Below, piece by piece: positions 32,291-44,560 of a stretch of DNA of 64,000 bases; positions within the stretch are counted from its first letter, which is position 1, and the number at the start of each line of letters is the position of its first letter. The position numbers and the translations under genes were made by a program. The notes beneath the pieces were generated by a model that was given only the letters and a program-made list of their open reading frames with translations, made no database searches and was not told the DNA's origin. The DNA is from Adiantum capillus-veneris (lineage: Eukaryota; Streptophyta; Polypodiopsida; Polypodiales; Pteridaceae), in assembly GCA_014529385.2 (NCBI GenBank), contig CM043955.1, positions 138,745,108 through 138,809,107 of the forward strand, given 5' to 3'.

Positions 32291-32928
32291 TTTGAGCAAC
32301 AACTTCTTCTCTTGAATCTCCGTATACATAGTGTCGTTCTGAGGTTTTTCATTATAGGAGTGATTTGAGGATTCTCCTTAGAGTACGTATATATTAGCGT
32401 TGATGTTCATAACGACTCAAAATACTAAGGTAGTTTTCAAACCTAGATTTCGTCCAGTCCACTAAAAACTCAATAGTATAACTTAACCAATCATTATTTA
32501 TCCAATCCATTAAAACTCAATCACATGACTTAACCAATTGACTTATTTAGTCCACCAAAACTCAAACACGTGACTTAACCAGTGATGACTTATCTCAATC
32601 ACATGACTTAACCAGTCATGAGTTTTCTCATCACATAACTTAACTAGTCATGGCTCATTCGATCCACCAAAAAACTCACTTTTATGACTTAACAAGTTAA
32701 ACAATTTATTTGTAGAAAAAAATTTTAATCTTCTATTCATAAAATCATCAAAATATCATATAGAGGTCTACAAAAGATCTCTCCATGAGAAAACATGATA
32801 GAGGTTTCAACCATAACTATGGTACACATCAATCGCCATAACGTAATATCTGTGCGAGTCAAATTATGGGTATAGAAAACCATACACATGAGGAAACTTG
32901 AAGTAGCCATTTTAATATTTTTAACTTA

Positions 32929-32941
32929 GGCTCTGATATCA
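32929..32941 (-). other. Primer-binding site of array unit 1
   Basis: Plus strand ggctctgatatca, one mismatch from the initiator-Met site. Units 2 and 3 have ggcttcgatacca (36436-36448) and ggctctgatacca (39903-39915). Confidence 0.8.
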
Positions 32942-32943
32942 AT

Positions 32944-35015
32944 TATGAGGTCCCCAAACCCGGAAGATTGGGGCGACTTGATAGATGGCCTTCCTTTATT
33001 CTCAAGTTTCATTGATGACACCCTACTCCGTTTCCGCGAAGTAGAGATACAAGCAATAGAAGAGAGAAAGTCCTCTATCCATAGTGATCGAGGTTGTAAG
33101 GGTCATACACCACAAGCCAGGTCGATAAATCAAGGATTCAATTAGAAGCTATTTTGTATAACATAAAGATGAAATCCAATCGACATATTTAGAATCCATA
33201 AACAACGTCTTTTTTCCTACATTCAAGAGGCACGGCTACCATCTATAAACCATAGATATGATGTGAGATTTAGTCTAGCTAGAAATCTTGTGAAAAGTAC
33301 CCGACTAATTGGGTCCATAGCTTTTAGGGACGCGTATATATAAACATCTTGACTCTTGGCACCATGAGTCTCTAATTTAGATTCTCTTAATACGAGGGAG
33401 TGGAGAGTTTCTTGACTAATCAAGACCACCCGTCCTTGACTGGCAATCTGCGCCAGCCGTCACTTTCCACCCCACACTCACACTTTTTATTTTGTTTTCT
33501 AATTACTACCACACTGTTTTACATATACAAACAGTGTTCCTTAATTAATTCATACACAAATTCCTTTATACAGCCCTTCAAACAATACCAAAACAATTCA
33601 AACAAAGTCTAATGAAGACAGCCCTATAATTCAACAAATAACTTTTTCAATTTCTCATGAGTTTTCGCTACCCGAGGACTTTCTCTATCTAGCCAACAAA
33701 GCCTTTGCAAAGGATTTATTCGCTAGCCACGAATTGTGTAACCTTTCCATCTTGCTAACCGTGAGGCATTCCGCTAACCGCCAGGCATTCACTATCCACG
33801 AGGCATCCTGCTAACTGCGAGGAACAAAAGAGAGTTGATAACCTCAGCTTAATCTTTGCTAATCGCGAGGCACAAAAGATATTCTTCTAATAATTCTTCT
33901 CTTTAATTTATCCTTCAAACATGATCAACCAACTCTTCATATCAAACAGTATTAACTTATCAAACAATAACAATCTAACAAACAGTGATAATTTATCGAA
34001 GAGTTCTTTCACTAATCTATGAGAACATATGTTTGTTTGTTGTGATGCAATCACGTTTCTTGGAGGTTTAAAGGGTTTCCTATGCTTGACTTCCCAGCTC
34101 AACATGAATAACAATGGAAAATTATAAATTTGTCTTACCGGATTAGCGACATGATTGGTTACCTACCGTATTTGAGGTTGGACAATTTCACCTTCTTTCG
34201 GAGTCATACCTCTGCTTAAGTTATGATTGGAGTAGATGATATCTTCTTTTATACCTTTCCGTAAAGATGGAACGCCATGAGCATCCTTCGAGCTTTGCTT
34301 CGGGGCCATCGTAACGAGGTAGAGAAAAGGGAAAGAGAACTTAAGAATCCGAAGGGCAACACGATGATGGTAGAGAGAGACTTGGAGATGGAGATGGCTT
34401 GAAGGTAAGAGCTTGAGGGAGAGAGGTTGAGGGAGAGAAGGTAACTCCGACGTCAAGGCAAGAGAGCTTTTGCTTTTGAGAGTGTGTCTGTTCAAAGTGA
34501 AGAGAGCGGGGTCTTTATATAAACTCTCAAGGCAAAAATCACAAACTAAGAATAGAGGGAAGCAAACAGAGATAAGTTCGCACACGTTTGTGACTATTAA
34601 TATTATTATTTTATTTGCGGACATGTATTCCCATGCGCGATTTCGAGTCTCTAAGAAGAAGCTTGGCTTCCAAAAAAAGAGCTCTAACTAAACTCCTCCT
34701 CTCTTTTTTCTAAAAAGACTCTTTTTTTCCTAAAAGTATTCCTCTTACTCCTTCTCTTCTAAAATTACTCCTCCTTTCCTAAAATTGCTCTCTCTTTTCT
34801 ACAACGTTAACTCTTATCTTTAGATACAATCTTGAGGCTTAAGTTTTCCATCAACCTATTGTTTTCAAGTGAATAAGTATCATAATTAGTAGTTCTAGAG
34901 TCTGATTTCAGATCCGGTTGTTCCATTTGAAAGCTTTACGACTTAACAAAATACGAACCTTTAATGTTTTCAAAGTAAATGAAATAATTTTATTGAAAAT
35001 GTTGGGTACATTACA
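32944..35015 (-). repeat. LTR2 of the tandem array (complete)
   Basis: 2072 bp. Starts T(A/G)TGAGGTCCCCAAACCCGG, ends TGGGTACATTACA. Complete copy with TATA box at 34513-34521. Short frames inside it (for example 34163-34624 minus) recur in the other LTRs and are part of the LTR, not separate genes. Confidence 0.88.
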
Positions 35016-35129
35016 ATCTCCCCAACTTAGGGATTTGAGATGTCCTCATCTCGAGAAAACGTGAGGGTACTCCTACTCTAATTACTATCTCAACCATCAT
35101 TATATCCAAAAGGGTGGTGTCCTTAGTTT

Positions 35130-35842
35130 GCTTCACTTGCTATTGCTGCTCCATTAGTCAGTTGTGGATAAGTGTTCCGATAATGTCCCAACTCTTCACA
35201 TTCAAAGCATCAAACATTCACGCGTGGAGGATTTTGCGCATTAAGCGGCATAAGCTCTTTGTGGTTGTCTATCGCTGAAGCTTTGATTCTATTCAATTCT
35301 TCTTGTAATCCTTTCTTCCTTCATTAAAGATTTAGCTCGTAGTAAAGCATCTTGTACAGTGGTAGGCTTAAGGGCTTCCAATCACGAGACAAATGGTTCT
35401 CTTAAACTTTGACAAAAGTGAGCTACCTACTGCTCTATGGTCACTGATGGTGCGTAACGTTTAAGCTTATAAACTTTGAGTAGTACTCTTCCAAAGATAA
35501 GCTGTATTGTTTCAAGCTAAAGAACTCATTCATCTTTATCGCTTCATGGATAGGGGGTAAGTATCTTTCCTTCACCTCTTGTTTGATTTTCCACCAACTA
35601 TGAGAGTTCTCTAATACTCTCATGTCATGGCAATGTTGTTTCCACCATAATTTCGCTTCCCCTGTAGGCGAAACATCCCTAGTGATTTGCAAGCGTGGTC
35701 CTTGCAGCAGAGAAGTAATCATCCATAGCTTCAATCCATAATTTTGCATCTTTCTCGATATCATCACCCTCTCCTTTAAAAGAAGGTGGTTGCATTTGTT
35801 TGAGCAACAACTTCTTCTCCTGAATCTCCGTACAGATAGCAT
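35130..35842 (-). pseudogene. Gag, array unit 2
   Basis: The 133-aa frame at 35441-35842 carries the capsid block EAKLWWKQHCHDM, WWKIKQEVKERYLPP and NEFFSLKQYSLSLEEYYSKF. The distal half with the zinc knuckle (35150-35440) is in shifted frames, with the first Cys of the knuckle changed. Same gene as in units 1 and 3. Confidence 0.78.
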
Positions 35843-36450
35843 CGTTCCGAGGGTTTTTCGTTATAGGAGTGATTTGAGGATTCTCCTTAGAGTACGTATA
35901 TATTAACGTTGATGTTCATAATGACTCAAAACACTAAGGTAGTTTCCAAACTTAGATTTATCCAGTTCACTAAAAACTCAATAGTATGACCTAATCTATC
36001 ATTATTTATCTGATCCATTAAAACTCAATCACATGACTTAACCAATCTTGACTTATTTAGTACATCAAAACTCAGTCACATGACTTAACCAATCATGAGT
36101 TATCTCAATCACATGACTTAACGAGTCATGAGTTATCTCATCACATGGTTTTACCAGTGATGGCTCATTCAATCCACAAAAAACTCACTTCCATGACTTA
36201 ACCAGTCAAACAATTTATTTGTAGAAAAACAACTCAATCTTCTATTTATAAAATCATCAAAATGTCATATAGAGGTCTACAAAAGATCTCTCCATGAGAA
36301 AACATGATAGGTTTCAACCATAACTATGGTACACGTCAATCGGCATAAAGTAATATATGTGCGAGTCAAATTATGGGTATAGGAAACCATACACATGAGA
36401 AAGCTTGAAGTAGCCATTTTAATATATTTAACCTAGGCTTCGATACCAAT

Positions 36451-38524
36451 TGTGAGGTCCCCAAACCCGGAAGATTGGGGCAACTTGATAGATGGCCTTC
36501 CTTTATTCTGAAGTTTCATTGACACCCTACTCCGTTTCCACGAAGTAGGGATACGAGCAACGGAAGAGAGGAAGTCCTCTATTCATAGTGATCGAGGTTG
36601 TAAGGGTCATATGCCACAAGTCAGGTCGATAAATCAAGGATTCAATTAGAAGCTATTTTCTATAACATAAAGATGAAATCCCATTGATATATTTAGAATC
36701 CATAAACAACGCCTTTTTTCCCACGTTCAAGAGGCACGGCCGCAATCTATAAACCATAGATATGATATGAAACTTAGTCTAACTAGAAATCTTGTGAAAA
36801 GTACCCGATTGATTGGGTCCATAGCTTTCAAGGACACATATATTTAAACATGTTGACTCTTGGCACCATGAGTCTCTAATTTAGCTTCTCTTAATACAAG
36901 GGAGTGGAGAGTTTCTCGACTAATCGAGACCACCCGTCCTTGACTAGCAACCTGAGCAAGTCTCCCACTTTCCACCCCACACTCACACTTTTTATCTTGT
37001 TTTCTAATTACTACGACACTGTTTTACATATACAAATAGTGTTCCTTAATTAATTTCAGACACAAATTCCTTTATACAGTCTTTCAAACAATACCAAAAC
37101 AATTCAAACAAAGCCTAATAAAGACAACCCTATAATTCAACAAAAATAACATTTTCAAATTCTCATGAGTTGTCGCTATGCGAGGACTTTCTCTGTCTAA
37201 CCAATAGAGCCTTTGCAAAGGATCTATTCCTTCCCATCTCGCTAACCGCGAGGAATCCTATTAACCGCCAGGCTTTTGCTACCTTTGAGAAACAAAAGAG
37301 AGTTGATAACCTCAGCTTAATCTCCGCTAACCGCAGAATCTTCTCACTAACTGCGAGGCACAAAATATATTCTTCTAATAATTCTTCCCTTTAATTGATT
37401 CTTCAAACATGATCAACCAACTCTTCATATCAACCAGTACCAACTTATCAAATAATAATAATTTATCAAATCGATAATTTATCAAACTGTTTTTTCACTC
37501 ATCTATGAAAACATATGCTTGTTTCTTGTGATAGAATCACATTTCTTGGAGGATTTAAGGGGTTTCCTATGCTTGACTTCCCAGGTCAACATGAATAACA
37601 ATGGAGAATTATGAATTTGTTTTACCGGATTAGCGACATGATTGATTACCTCCCGTATTTGAGGTTGGACGATTTCACCTTCTTTCGAAGTCGATACCTC
37701 CGCTTAAGTTATGATTGGAGTAGATGCTATCTTCTTTTGCACCTTTCCGTGAAGATGGAATGCCATGAGCATCCTTCGAGCTTCGGGTCACTCGCTTCGG
37801 GGCCATCATAACGAGGTAGAGAAAAGGGAAAGAAAAATTAAGAATCCGAAGGGCAACACAACGACGGTAGAGAGAGACTTGGAGATGGAGATGGCTTGAA
37901 GGTAAGAGCTTGATGGAGAGAGATTGAAGGAGAGAAGGTAACTCCGGCGTCAAGGCAAGAGAGCTTCCACTTCTGAGAGTGTGTGTGTTCAAAGTGAAGG
38001 AAGAGGGGTCTTTATATAGGCTCTCAAGGCTAAAATCACAAGCTAAGAATAGAGAGAAGCAAACAGAGATAAGTTTGTACACGTTTGCGATTGTTATTAT
38101 TACTGTCAGTAATTTTATTTTATTTGCGGACATGGATTTCCATGCACGATTTTGAGTCTCTAAGAAGAAGCTTGGCTTCTAGAAAAAGAACTCTAACTAA
38201 ACTCCTCCTCTCTCTTTTCTAAAAAAACTCTTTCTTTCCTAAAAGTACTCCTCCTACTCCTTCTCTTCTAAAATTACTCCTCCTTTCCTAAAATTTCTCT
38301 CTCTTTCCTCAAAGGTCAACTCTTATCTTTAGATACAGTCTTGAGGCCTAATTTTCTCATCAACCTATTGTTTTCAAGTGAATAAGGATCATAATTAGTA
38401 GTTCTAGAGTTCGATTTCAAATCCGATTGTTCCGTTTGAAAGCTTTACGACTTAACAAAATACGAACCTTTAATATTTCCAAAGTAAATGAAATACTTTT
38501 ATTGAAAATGTTGGGTACATTACA
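36451..38524 (-). repeat. LTR3 of the tandem array (complete)
   Basis: 2074 bp, TGTGAGGTCCCC...GGGTACATTACA, collinear with LTR2, with a TATA box at 38010-38018. Confidence 0.88.
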
Positions 38525-38639
38525 ATCTTCCCAACTTAGGTATTCGAGATGTCATCATCTCGAGAAAACGTGAGGGTACTTCTACTCTAATTACTATCTC
38601 AACCATCATTATATCCAAAAGGGTGGTGTCCTTAGTCTG

Positions 38640-39330
38640 CTGCACTTGCTATTGCTGCTCCATTAGTCAGTCATGGACAAGTGTTTCGATAATGTCCCAA
38701 CTCTCCACATTCAAAGCATCGAACATTCATGCGTGGAGGATTTTGCGCATTAGAGGCATAAGCTCTTTATGGTTGTCTATCGCTGAAGCTTTGATTCCGT
38801 TCAATTCTTCTTGTAATCCCTTGTTCCTTCATTAAAGGTTTAGCTGGTAGTAAAGCATCTTGTATAATGGTAGGCTTCAGGGCTTCCAATCGCGAGCTAA
38901 TTGGTTCTCTTAAACCTTGACAAAAGCGAGCTATCTCCTACTCTATGGTCATTGATGGTGCATAACGTCTAAGCCTTACAAACTTTGAGTAGTACTCTTC
39001 CAAGGATAAGTTGTATTGTTTCAAGCTAAAGAACTCATTCATCTTTATCGCTTCATGGACAGGGGGAAAGTATCTTTCCTTCACCGCTTATTTGATTTCC
39101 CACCAAATTTGAGAGTTCTCTAATACTCTCATGCCATGGCAATGTTGTTTCTACCATAATTTTGCTTCCGATGAGAGGCGAAACATCCCTAGCATCGCTT
39201 GATTTGCAGGTGTGGTCCTTGCAGCAGAGAAGTAATCATCCATAACTTCAATCCATACTTATGCATCTTTCTTAATATCAGCACCCTCTCCTTTAAAAGA
39301 AGGTGGTTACATTTGTTTGAGCAACAACTT
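38640..39330 (-). pseudogene. Gag, array unit 3
   Basis: Collinear with the other two gag copies. The zinc knuckle CFECGELGHYRNTC is readable at about 38690-38740 and the S-L-E-E-Y-Y-S-K-F block near 39000. Frames are interrupted by several stops. Confidence 0.75.
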
Positions 39331-39917
39331 CTTCTCCTGAATCTCCGTATAGATAGCATTGTTCTAAGGGTTTTTCATTATAGGAGTGATTTGAGGATTC
39401 TCTTGAGAGTACGCATATATGAACGTTGATGTTCATAATGACTCAAAACACTAAGGTAGTTTCCAAACTTAGATTTTTTCAATCCACTAAAAACTCAATA
39501 GTATAACTTAACCAATCATTACTTATCCGATCCATTAAAACTCAATCACATGACTTAACCAATCTTGACTTATCTAGTCCATCAAAACTTAGTCACATGA
39601 CTTAACCAGTCATGACTTATCTCAATCACATGATTTAACCAGTCATGAGTTATCTCATCACATGACTTAACCAGTCAAACAATTTATTTGTAGAAAAACA
39701 ACTCAATCTTCTATTCATAAAATCATCAAAATGTCATATAGAGGTCTACAAAAGATATCTCCATGAGAAAAATAGAGGTTTTAACCATAACTATCGTATA
39801 CGTCAATCGGCATAGCATAATATCTCTACGAGTCAAATTATGGGTATAGAAAACCATACACATGAGGAAGCTTGAAGTAGCCATTTTAATCTTTTTAACC
39901 TAGGCTCTGATACCAAT

Positions 39918-40061
39918 TGTGAGGTCCCCAAACCCGAAAGATTAGGGCAACTTGGTAGATGGCCTTTCTTTATTCTCAAGTTCTTTTGACGACACCCTAC
40001 TCCGTTTCCACGAAGTAGAGATACAAGCAACAGAAGCGAGAAAGTCCGCTATCCATAGTAT
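39918..40061 (-). repeat. LTR4 of the tandem array, first 144 bp only
   Basis: Matches the start of LTR2/LTR3 through gagaaagtcc...atccatagt and then stops. The remaining 1.9 kb is missing. Confidence 0.8.
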
Positions 40062-40172
40062 TCACCCCAATTATCTACCAGCTTTCGATGAGTATCACAC
40101 GTCCCCCATATAACTGATCCGTTCTGCAATAGATTTCTTTTCATTTATACTAGAACATACATTGGCTTGATA

Positions 40173-40685
40173 TCATCGCCTCTTATATTGCTTACTCCTC
40201 TTGTCTAATTTTTTATTATGGTCGATGTCTAGCACATATTTGCTAGATGAATTGCTACTCGTTTCTTCTCCTCTCCAAGATAGACTGTCATCTAGGGTAC
40301 CACTGGGCCTTGAATGGTTTGTCCCCACATTGGCACCAAGATTTAACTTAGATTCTTCAATTTTAGAGTCAATTTCAATTGATGATTTTGACTCCGAATC
40401 GTGTGGGCTATAGTCTTTTGAGATGCTACTGGTTTCAATGTCACTCAAAAATTCATCTCGTAGTTCATCAAAAGCTATATGCATTTCTCCTATCATATTT
40501 AAAGGTACAAGTTGTGGCATTTCATCCCCCTCAGGAGTTACCCAGGTCGTCCCCCTGTTTCCCCAAGTCTCTATGGTTGCTGCTCGGTGGATCCAATCCA
40601 CATTATCAGACTCAGTCATCCTAGGTAGAACATCCATATAAGGGGAATCTTCCCCAACATCAGTGTCCTTTTTACAATACTGCAA
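40173..40685 (-). CDS. Unknown 170-aa acidic, Ser-rich ORF
   Basis: Open on the minus strand, rich in Asp, Glu and Ser, no membrane segment. It contains WGNRGTTWVTPEGDEMPQL and ends in a basic tail. It lies between the truncated LTR4 and a broken RT domain and is preceded by a short stretch in frame with that RT. It may be a piece of another element joined there. Family not recognised. Confidence 0.3.
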   Translation of the reverse strand: MQYCKKDTDVGEDSPYMDVLPRMTESDNVDWIHRAATIETWGNRGTTWVTPEGDEMPQLVPLNMIGEMHIAFDELRDEFLSDIETSSISKDYSPHDSESKSSIEIDSKIEESKLNLGANVGTNHSRPSGTLDDSLSWRGEETSSNSSSKYVLDIDHNKKLDKRSKQYKRR

Positions 40686-40704
40686 TGGGGCCGAGTAAAT
40701 TGTG

Positions 40705-41243
40705 GTGTCTACTTTTTTTAGGTGCTCAACATGATCACATCTTTTTTATGAGTGCACATATAAGTCATCCATGTAAATTTGTAGGACATTAGTTAGATGT
40801 TGCTTGAAAGGGTGACTCATTAGCCTTTGAAATGTACCTAGAGCATTTGTCAACCAAAAAGATACGACCCTATATACAATTTTTTTAGCAAAAGACATTT
40901 TATGTTGATCTTTTGTATCATTGGTCAATTGGCTATAGCGTGAAAATCCATCTAAGAAGTTGTAGGTTTATATCCCAGCCACTCTTCCCAAGACATGTTC
41001 AGTAATAGGAAGAGTATAGTTATCTCTAATGGTTTTTGCATTCACCTTTTTAAGATTAACACACTCTCTCAGTTTCCCATTTTTCTTGGGTATTACCACA
41101 ATTGGAGATACCCAATCTATGTGTTCAATTTCATAGATGGATTTAACCTCCTTAAGCTTCTCAATATCCTCTTTGATTTTCTTGGCAAAGGTCTCATTGT
41201 AGGCATAGGGTCTTTGTATTCTTGGCTTGGTATCATCTCTCAT
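40705..41243 (-). pseudogene. Ty3/gypsy reverse transcriptase, N-terminal part
   Basis: Two minus-strand frames: 40968-41243 with IEKLKEVKSIYEIEHIDWVS, PIVVIPKKNGKLRECVNLKK and NAKTIRDNYTLPITEHVL, then about 40960-40746 with FLDGFSRYSQL, VVSFWLTNALGTFQRLM and the active-site box IYMDDLYVHS (40765-40776 region). It continues as DHVEHLKKV and then breaks off at about 40705, where the thumb and RNase H should follow. The YMDD box is intact but the gene is split by stops and truncated. Confidence 0.85.
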
Positions 41244-41390
41244 AGGTATTATATGTTGACAAATTTCAAGATCTACACCTACAATGAGACCTTGGCAAAG
41301 GTCTCATTGTAGGTGTAGGGTCTTTGTATTCTTGGCTTGGTATCATCTTTCATAGGTATTATATGTTGAAAAATTTCAAGATTTACACCT
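41181..41390. repeat. 110-bp tandem duplication containing a 19-bp perfect hairpin
   Basis: The segment starting cttggcaaaggtctcattgt occurs at 41181 and 41291. At the joint, ctacacctacaatgagacc (41273-41291) and its exact complement (41300-41318) face each other across eight bases. Confidence 0.9.
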
Positions 41391-41981
41391 TGAGATCTTG
41401 GTATGACCATGCAAAGAAATCCCTACATTCTTTTAGAGCCTTGATGAGAATTTACTCTTCTTTAGGGGACAAATCATCTGGAAATGGTTTCCAATATTTG
41501 AGTCCATTCAAATGGCTCAAAATGATGCTCAAGGGATGGTTATGACATGTAGTCAAAATCATTGACATCTTGTGCTCTAAGATACAACGTCTCGCTTCAA
41601 ACTCCAATTCTCTGAAGCTTTACACATCCAAATAGGAGTATCTTTCTTTATCCATGATGGTAGTTTAGTTTCAGCTAAGGTATCAAGATCAAGTCCTTGG
41701 ATTGGTGTTTTCAAGACATCCTTCTACAAATGATATTTCAAGTTAATCCTTGCAATTGATGCTACTTATTTAAGATACAATTAATTGTTTTTCCAATCTT
41801 GAACTGGTTGAACATGTCTCATAAATGGTCACTCAAAAATAATTTCATAGTTTAGTTTTTTTTCAAAATCTACAACAGCAAAGGTATGTTAGTAGTCGAT
41901 CCCACAAGATCCGACTATCATGTTATTCAATTATCCCATTGGTTGTTCAATGTGATCATATGCCAATTGCAATTTCATTCT
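41391..41981 (-). other. Gypsy relic, region between RT and protease
   Basis: No readable domain; many stops. It lies between the protease and RT parts of the same minus-strand relic. Confidence 0.45.
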
Positions 41982-42239
41982 TTATTGTCTTATTGAAAGT
42001 CTACCCCAAGATTCCCACATGGCTTTGGTGGCTATGGTAATGCCAACCCCATTGTCTAATACTACCATGTTTTTGACTTCATAATACTCCACAAGAATTA
42101 TTGTATTTCCTTCCTTTTCCATGCAATAATCTCCTACCTTGCTCATTGGAAAAAATATAACTAGTTTATTGTGAGTTTCTTCTTGTTTCAACTTCTTCGT
42201 TTTTTCAATTGTCAACCTTGTGATTTCCACTTTTTCCAA
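41982..42239 (-). pseudogene. Retropepsin-like protease, gypsy relic
   Basis: An 85-aa frame with VVLDNGVGITIATKAMWESW. Position and pattern match the start of a retroviral-type aspartic protease (D-S-G-A-G-V-x-I), here with D-N-G in place of D-S-G. A close relative, VILESGVGVSITTKGIWEKW, is encoded at 61580-61650. Both have altered catalytic triads, so both should be inactive. Confidence 0.55.
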
Positions 42240-43281
42240 TGTTTTTTACAAACATCCCCAAAGATGTGGTCTAATTTTCAACAATTCACCTAAGGTGATG
42301 GTACACTGCCGACATTATTGATTGAAGATTTTCCACTTCCAAGGTTTGCTTCACTTAACTCAACTTGGTGGTCTTATAGACGAAAGATTTTCCTTCATTT
42401 TTACCCAGATATGAGGGTAGACTTTTTAGTGTTTGTGCTTTAGAAAAGATTAACTGTTATGATCCTCAGTGTCCATACAAAGATTTTCCATGTAATTCTA
42501 TAGGTGGATGGTCGAGCCCTACTTCTTCAATTGGGGCCGATTTCAAGCTTATGCTTCCCTTGTTAACTTCTCTTCCTTTCTCCCATAGGTGTTCACATCA
42601 ATCTTCATCCACCAAGGGAGAACTCTCTAACCCTTCTTCGCTATTAGGTACTATGATTTTTGGTTTCTAATCTTTAATTGAAGATTCCCTTGGTTCATTA
42701 GTGCCTTTGATTTCCATTGGTCCTAATTTTGTTTCACATTCTGTAGAATTTCCAATTATTTCAACTTTTGGTTTTGGTGCTATAAGCATAGCTTGAGTGA
42801 TTCTCACGACATTTTGATAGGCTTCAAGTTAATTTGCTTCTATATTAGGATTTGGATACTTTCCCCATTTTGTTTCCATGGTTTGCCCCGCTTTCAAACT
42901 TGCTTAGAATGTTTCCAATGTTGCATTGATAGCCCCAAAAAATTTATCCACAAGTAACGACCTGCTTGATATTGGTTTTAATTTTTAGAGCTCTATGAAA
43001 GTTGATTTTCTTGGAGTAATATTTGATCTTTTTTCTTTGTTGCTTTTGTCCTCCCCCCCCAAGCACAAAATGCTGCTATCTCCTTCTCTTGGACTCTTGT
43101 GAGGACTTCTTGCTACCCTTTGACTCTTTCACATTGTCTTTTTGGTGCTTTTTGTCTTGTAATCACATCACTATTTTGATTGAAACTATTGGTGGTTCAC
43201 TATCCAAAGAGCTAGCAAGAGAAAAAGTGACAATGTTTATTACCATTTTTCCTTTGTTTGCTAAGTTTCTAGGGAAATCAT
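42240..43281 (-). other. Gypsy relic, gag-protease spacer
   Basis: No domain recognised; minus-strand frames are short and rich in Glu, Lys, Pro and Ser, as in gag-protease spacers. Confidence 0.4.
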
Positions 43282-44560
43282 CTAGATAATGCCCCTCTTT
43301 TTTACCAAATTGCATGCATTAAGCTTCAATTTGTTTGACAATTTTATCAAGTTCTGGGAAATTGTTTTCCAATGATTATTTGAACCACATTTATGGCAAT
43401 TTTCCATTTTTAGTTTAGGTATAGGATTTTGCGATTGGACCATGTTAGGTGGATACCTATACATAGGTTGCCTCTGTGACCTCATTTGCACATTTTGAAC
43501 ATTTCATCATATTTTGGTTGGTAATAATACTCGTTTGTCTCATGGTTTGTTCATTTGACTTTGATAGCATGCCATCTAGGTGGCCTTGTTGGTCCCATGG
43601 GTTGCCCTTGTGATGGTCCATGTCCTCGACCTTTCATTGGAAATCTCTGCATGTTGCTCATCATTTCATTCATTCACTTGATCATATCCTCTATGGAACT
43701 TAGGGAGCTTCCAAAATTGGTCCTACGTGATGTTGCATAGTAAATGTGGCCCTCTCACTTTGTGTGTCTCTCATAGTGTTTTCTTCACTAAAGATTTCAC
43801 TATCATTTCCCAAGTCTATCGCATCAAGAATGAATGCTTTCAAGGTTGTGAGTTTCTTGCTATAAAGCATAGCATGCATCTTCTTATTAAGTCACGACCT
43901 TCAAGAAATAATGAGACAAGCTTCTCTTCAATTGGAATTTCCAACTCTAGGCATCTATCAATATATTGTATCATTCTATTCACACAATCTCTCAATGTTT
44001 CTCCTTGTTTTTTACTGAAATTATAGATTTGTGCCCCCATGCTATGTTTGATTCCCATTTATGAACAAGCAACAATAAATCTCTTAGCTAAGGTGGTTAG
44101 ATCTATAATTTTTCCAAGGGGTATGGCTTGAAACCAAGTCAAAGCCTTACCCTCTAGGGTCATTCCAAATCCCTTAAATTGAGTATGATAGTAAAAAATT
44201 CTTAGCTCTTAGCACTTGCCTAAAACTATTTACGTTGTCATATGGATCTCCAAATCCACTATGTTTTTTGACTCGTATGGTGGTTTGACTCTTTGATTAT
44301 GCTTACTGCCTAGCCAATGGTCCAACATCTAAGCCTTTAAACTAGTTTCTTGGTAATGGTGAATCATGTATCCCCTTAGTGGCTCTAGTGTCACGTGGTT
44401 TTTCTCCATTTAAGGTGGGTTCCATTCCTCTCACCCAGTAATCATCCCTAAGGTAGGTTCCATGATGGGATGTACTGCACCATTTGTTGGCCATACTACC
44501 AAATGATTTTTCCATTGGCTCAATCCTTCGTGCTATTTTAGGTTTCATTCCCATTATTAA
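43282..44560 (-). pseudogene. Gypsy gag relic with zinc knuckle
   Basis: Minus strand. An N-terminal part is at 44342-44554. The capsid region is at about 44160-43840: TLEGKALTWFQAIP, then GETLRDCVNRMIQYIDRCLE and EEKLVSLFLEG. The zinc-knuckle region at 43282-43491 reads CHKCGSNNHWKTIS; the last Cys is lost. The block T-L-E-G-x-A-L-T-W-F-Q is shared almost exactly with the plus-strand gag at 59070-59120, so the two relics are of one family. Confidence 0.7.

Larger units (their letters stand above)
30340..40061 (-). mobile_element. Tandem array of a gag-only LTR retrotransposon (TR-GAG-like)
   Basis: Four LTR copies alternate with three interiors: LTR1 (30340-31496, truncated), interior 1 (31497-32943), LTR2 (32944-35015), interior 2 (35016-36450), LTR3 (36451-38524), interior 3 (38525-39917), LTR4 (39918-40061, truncated). 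The period is about 3.5 kb. Each interior is only 1.4 kb, encodes gag on the minus strand and nothing else, has an initiator-Met primer site at its right end and a purine tract at its left end. Unequal recombination between LTRs is the usual way such arrays arise. Gag-only elements must use polymerase from a partner. Confidence 0.88.

Noticed and set aside
28231-41243. One gypsy element split by the tandem gag array
   Set aside because: Both sides contain the RT palm region (28640-28880 and 40960-41243) with different sequences, so they are two elements.
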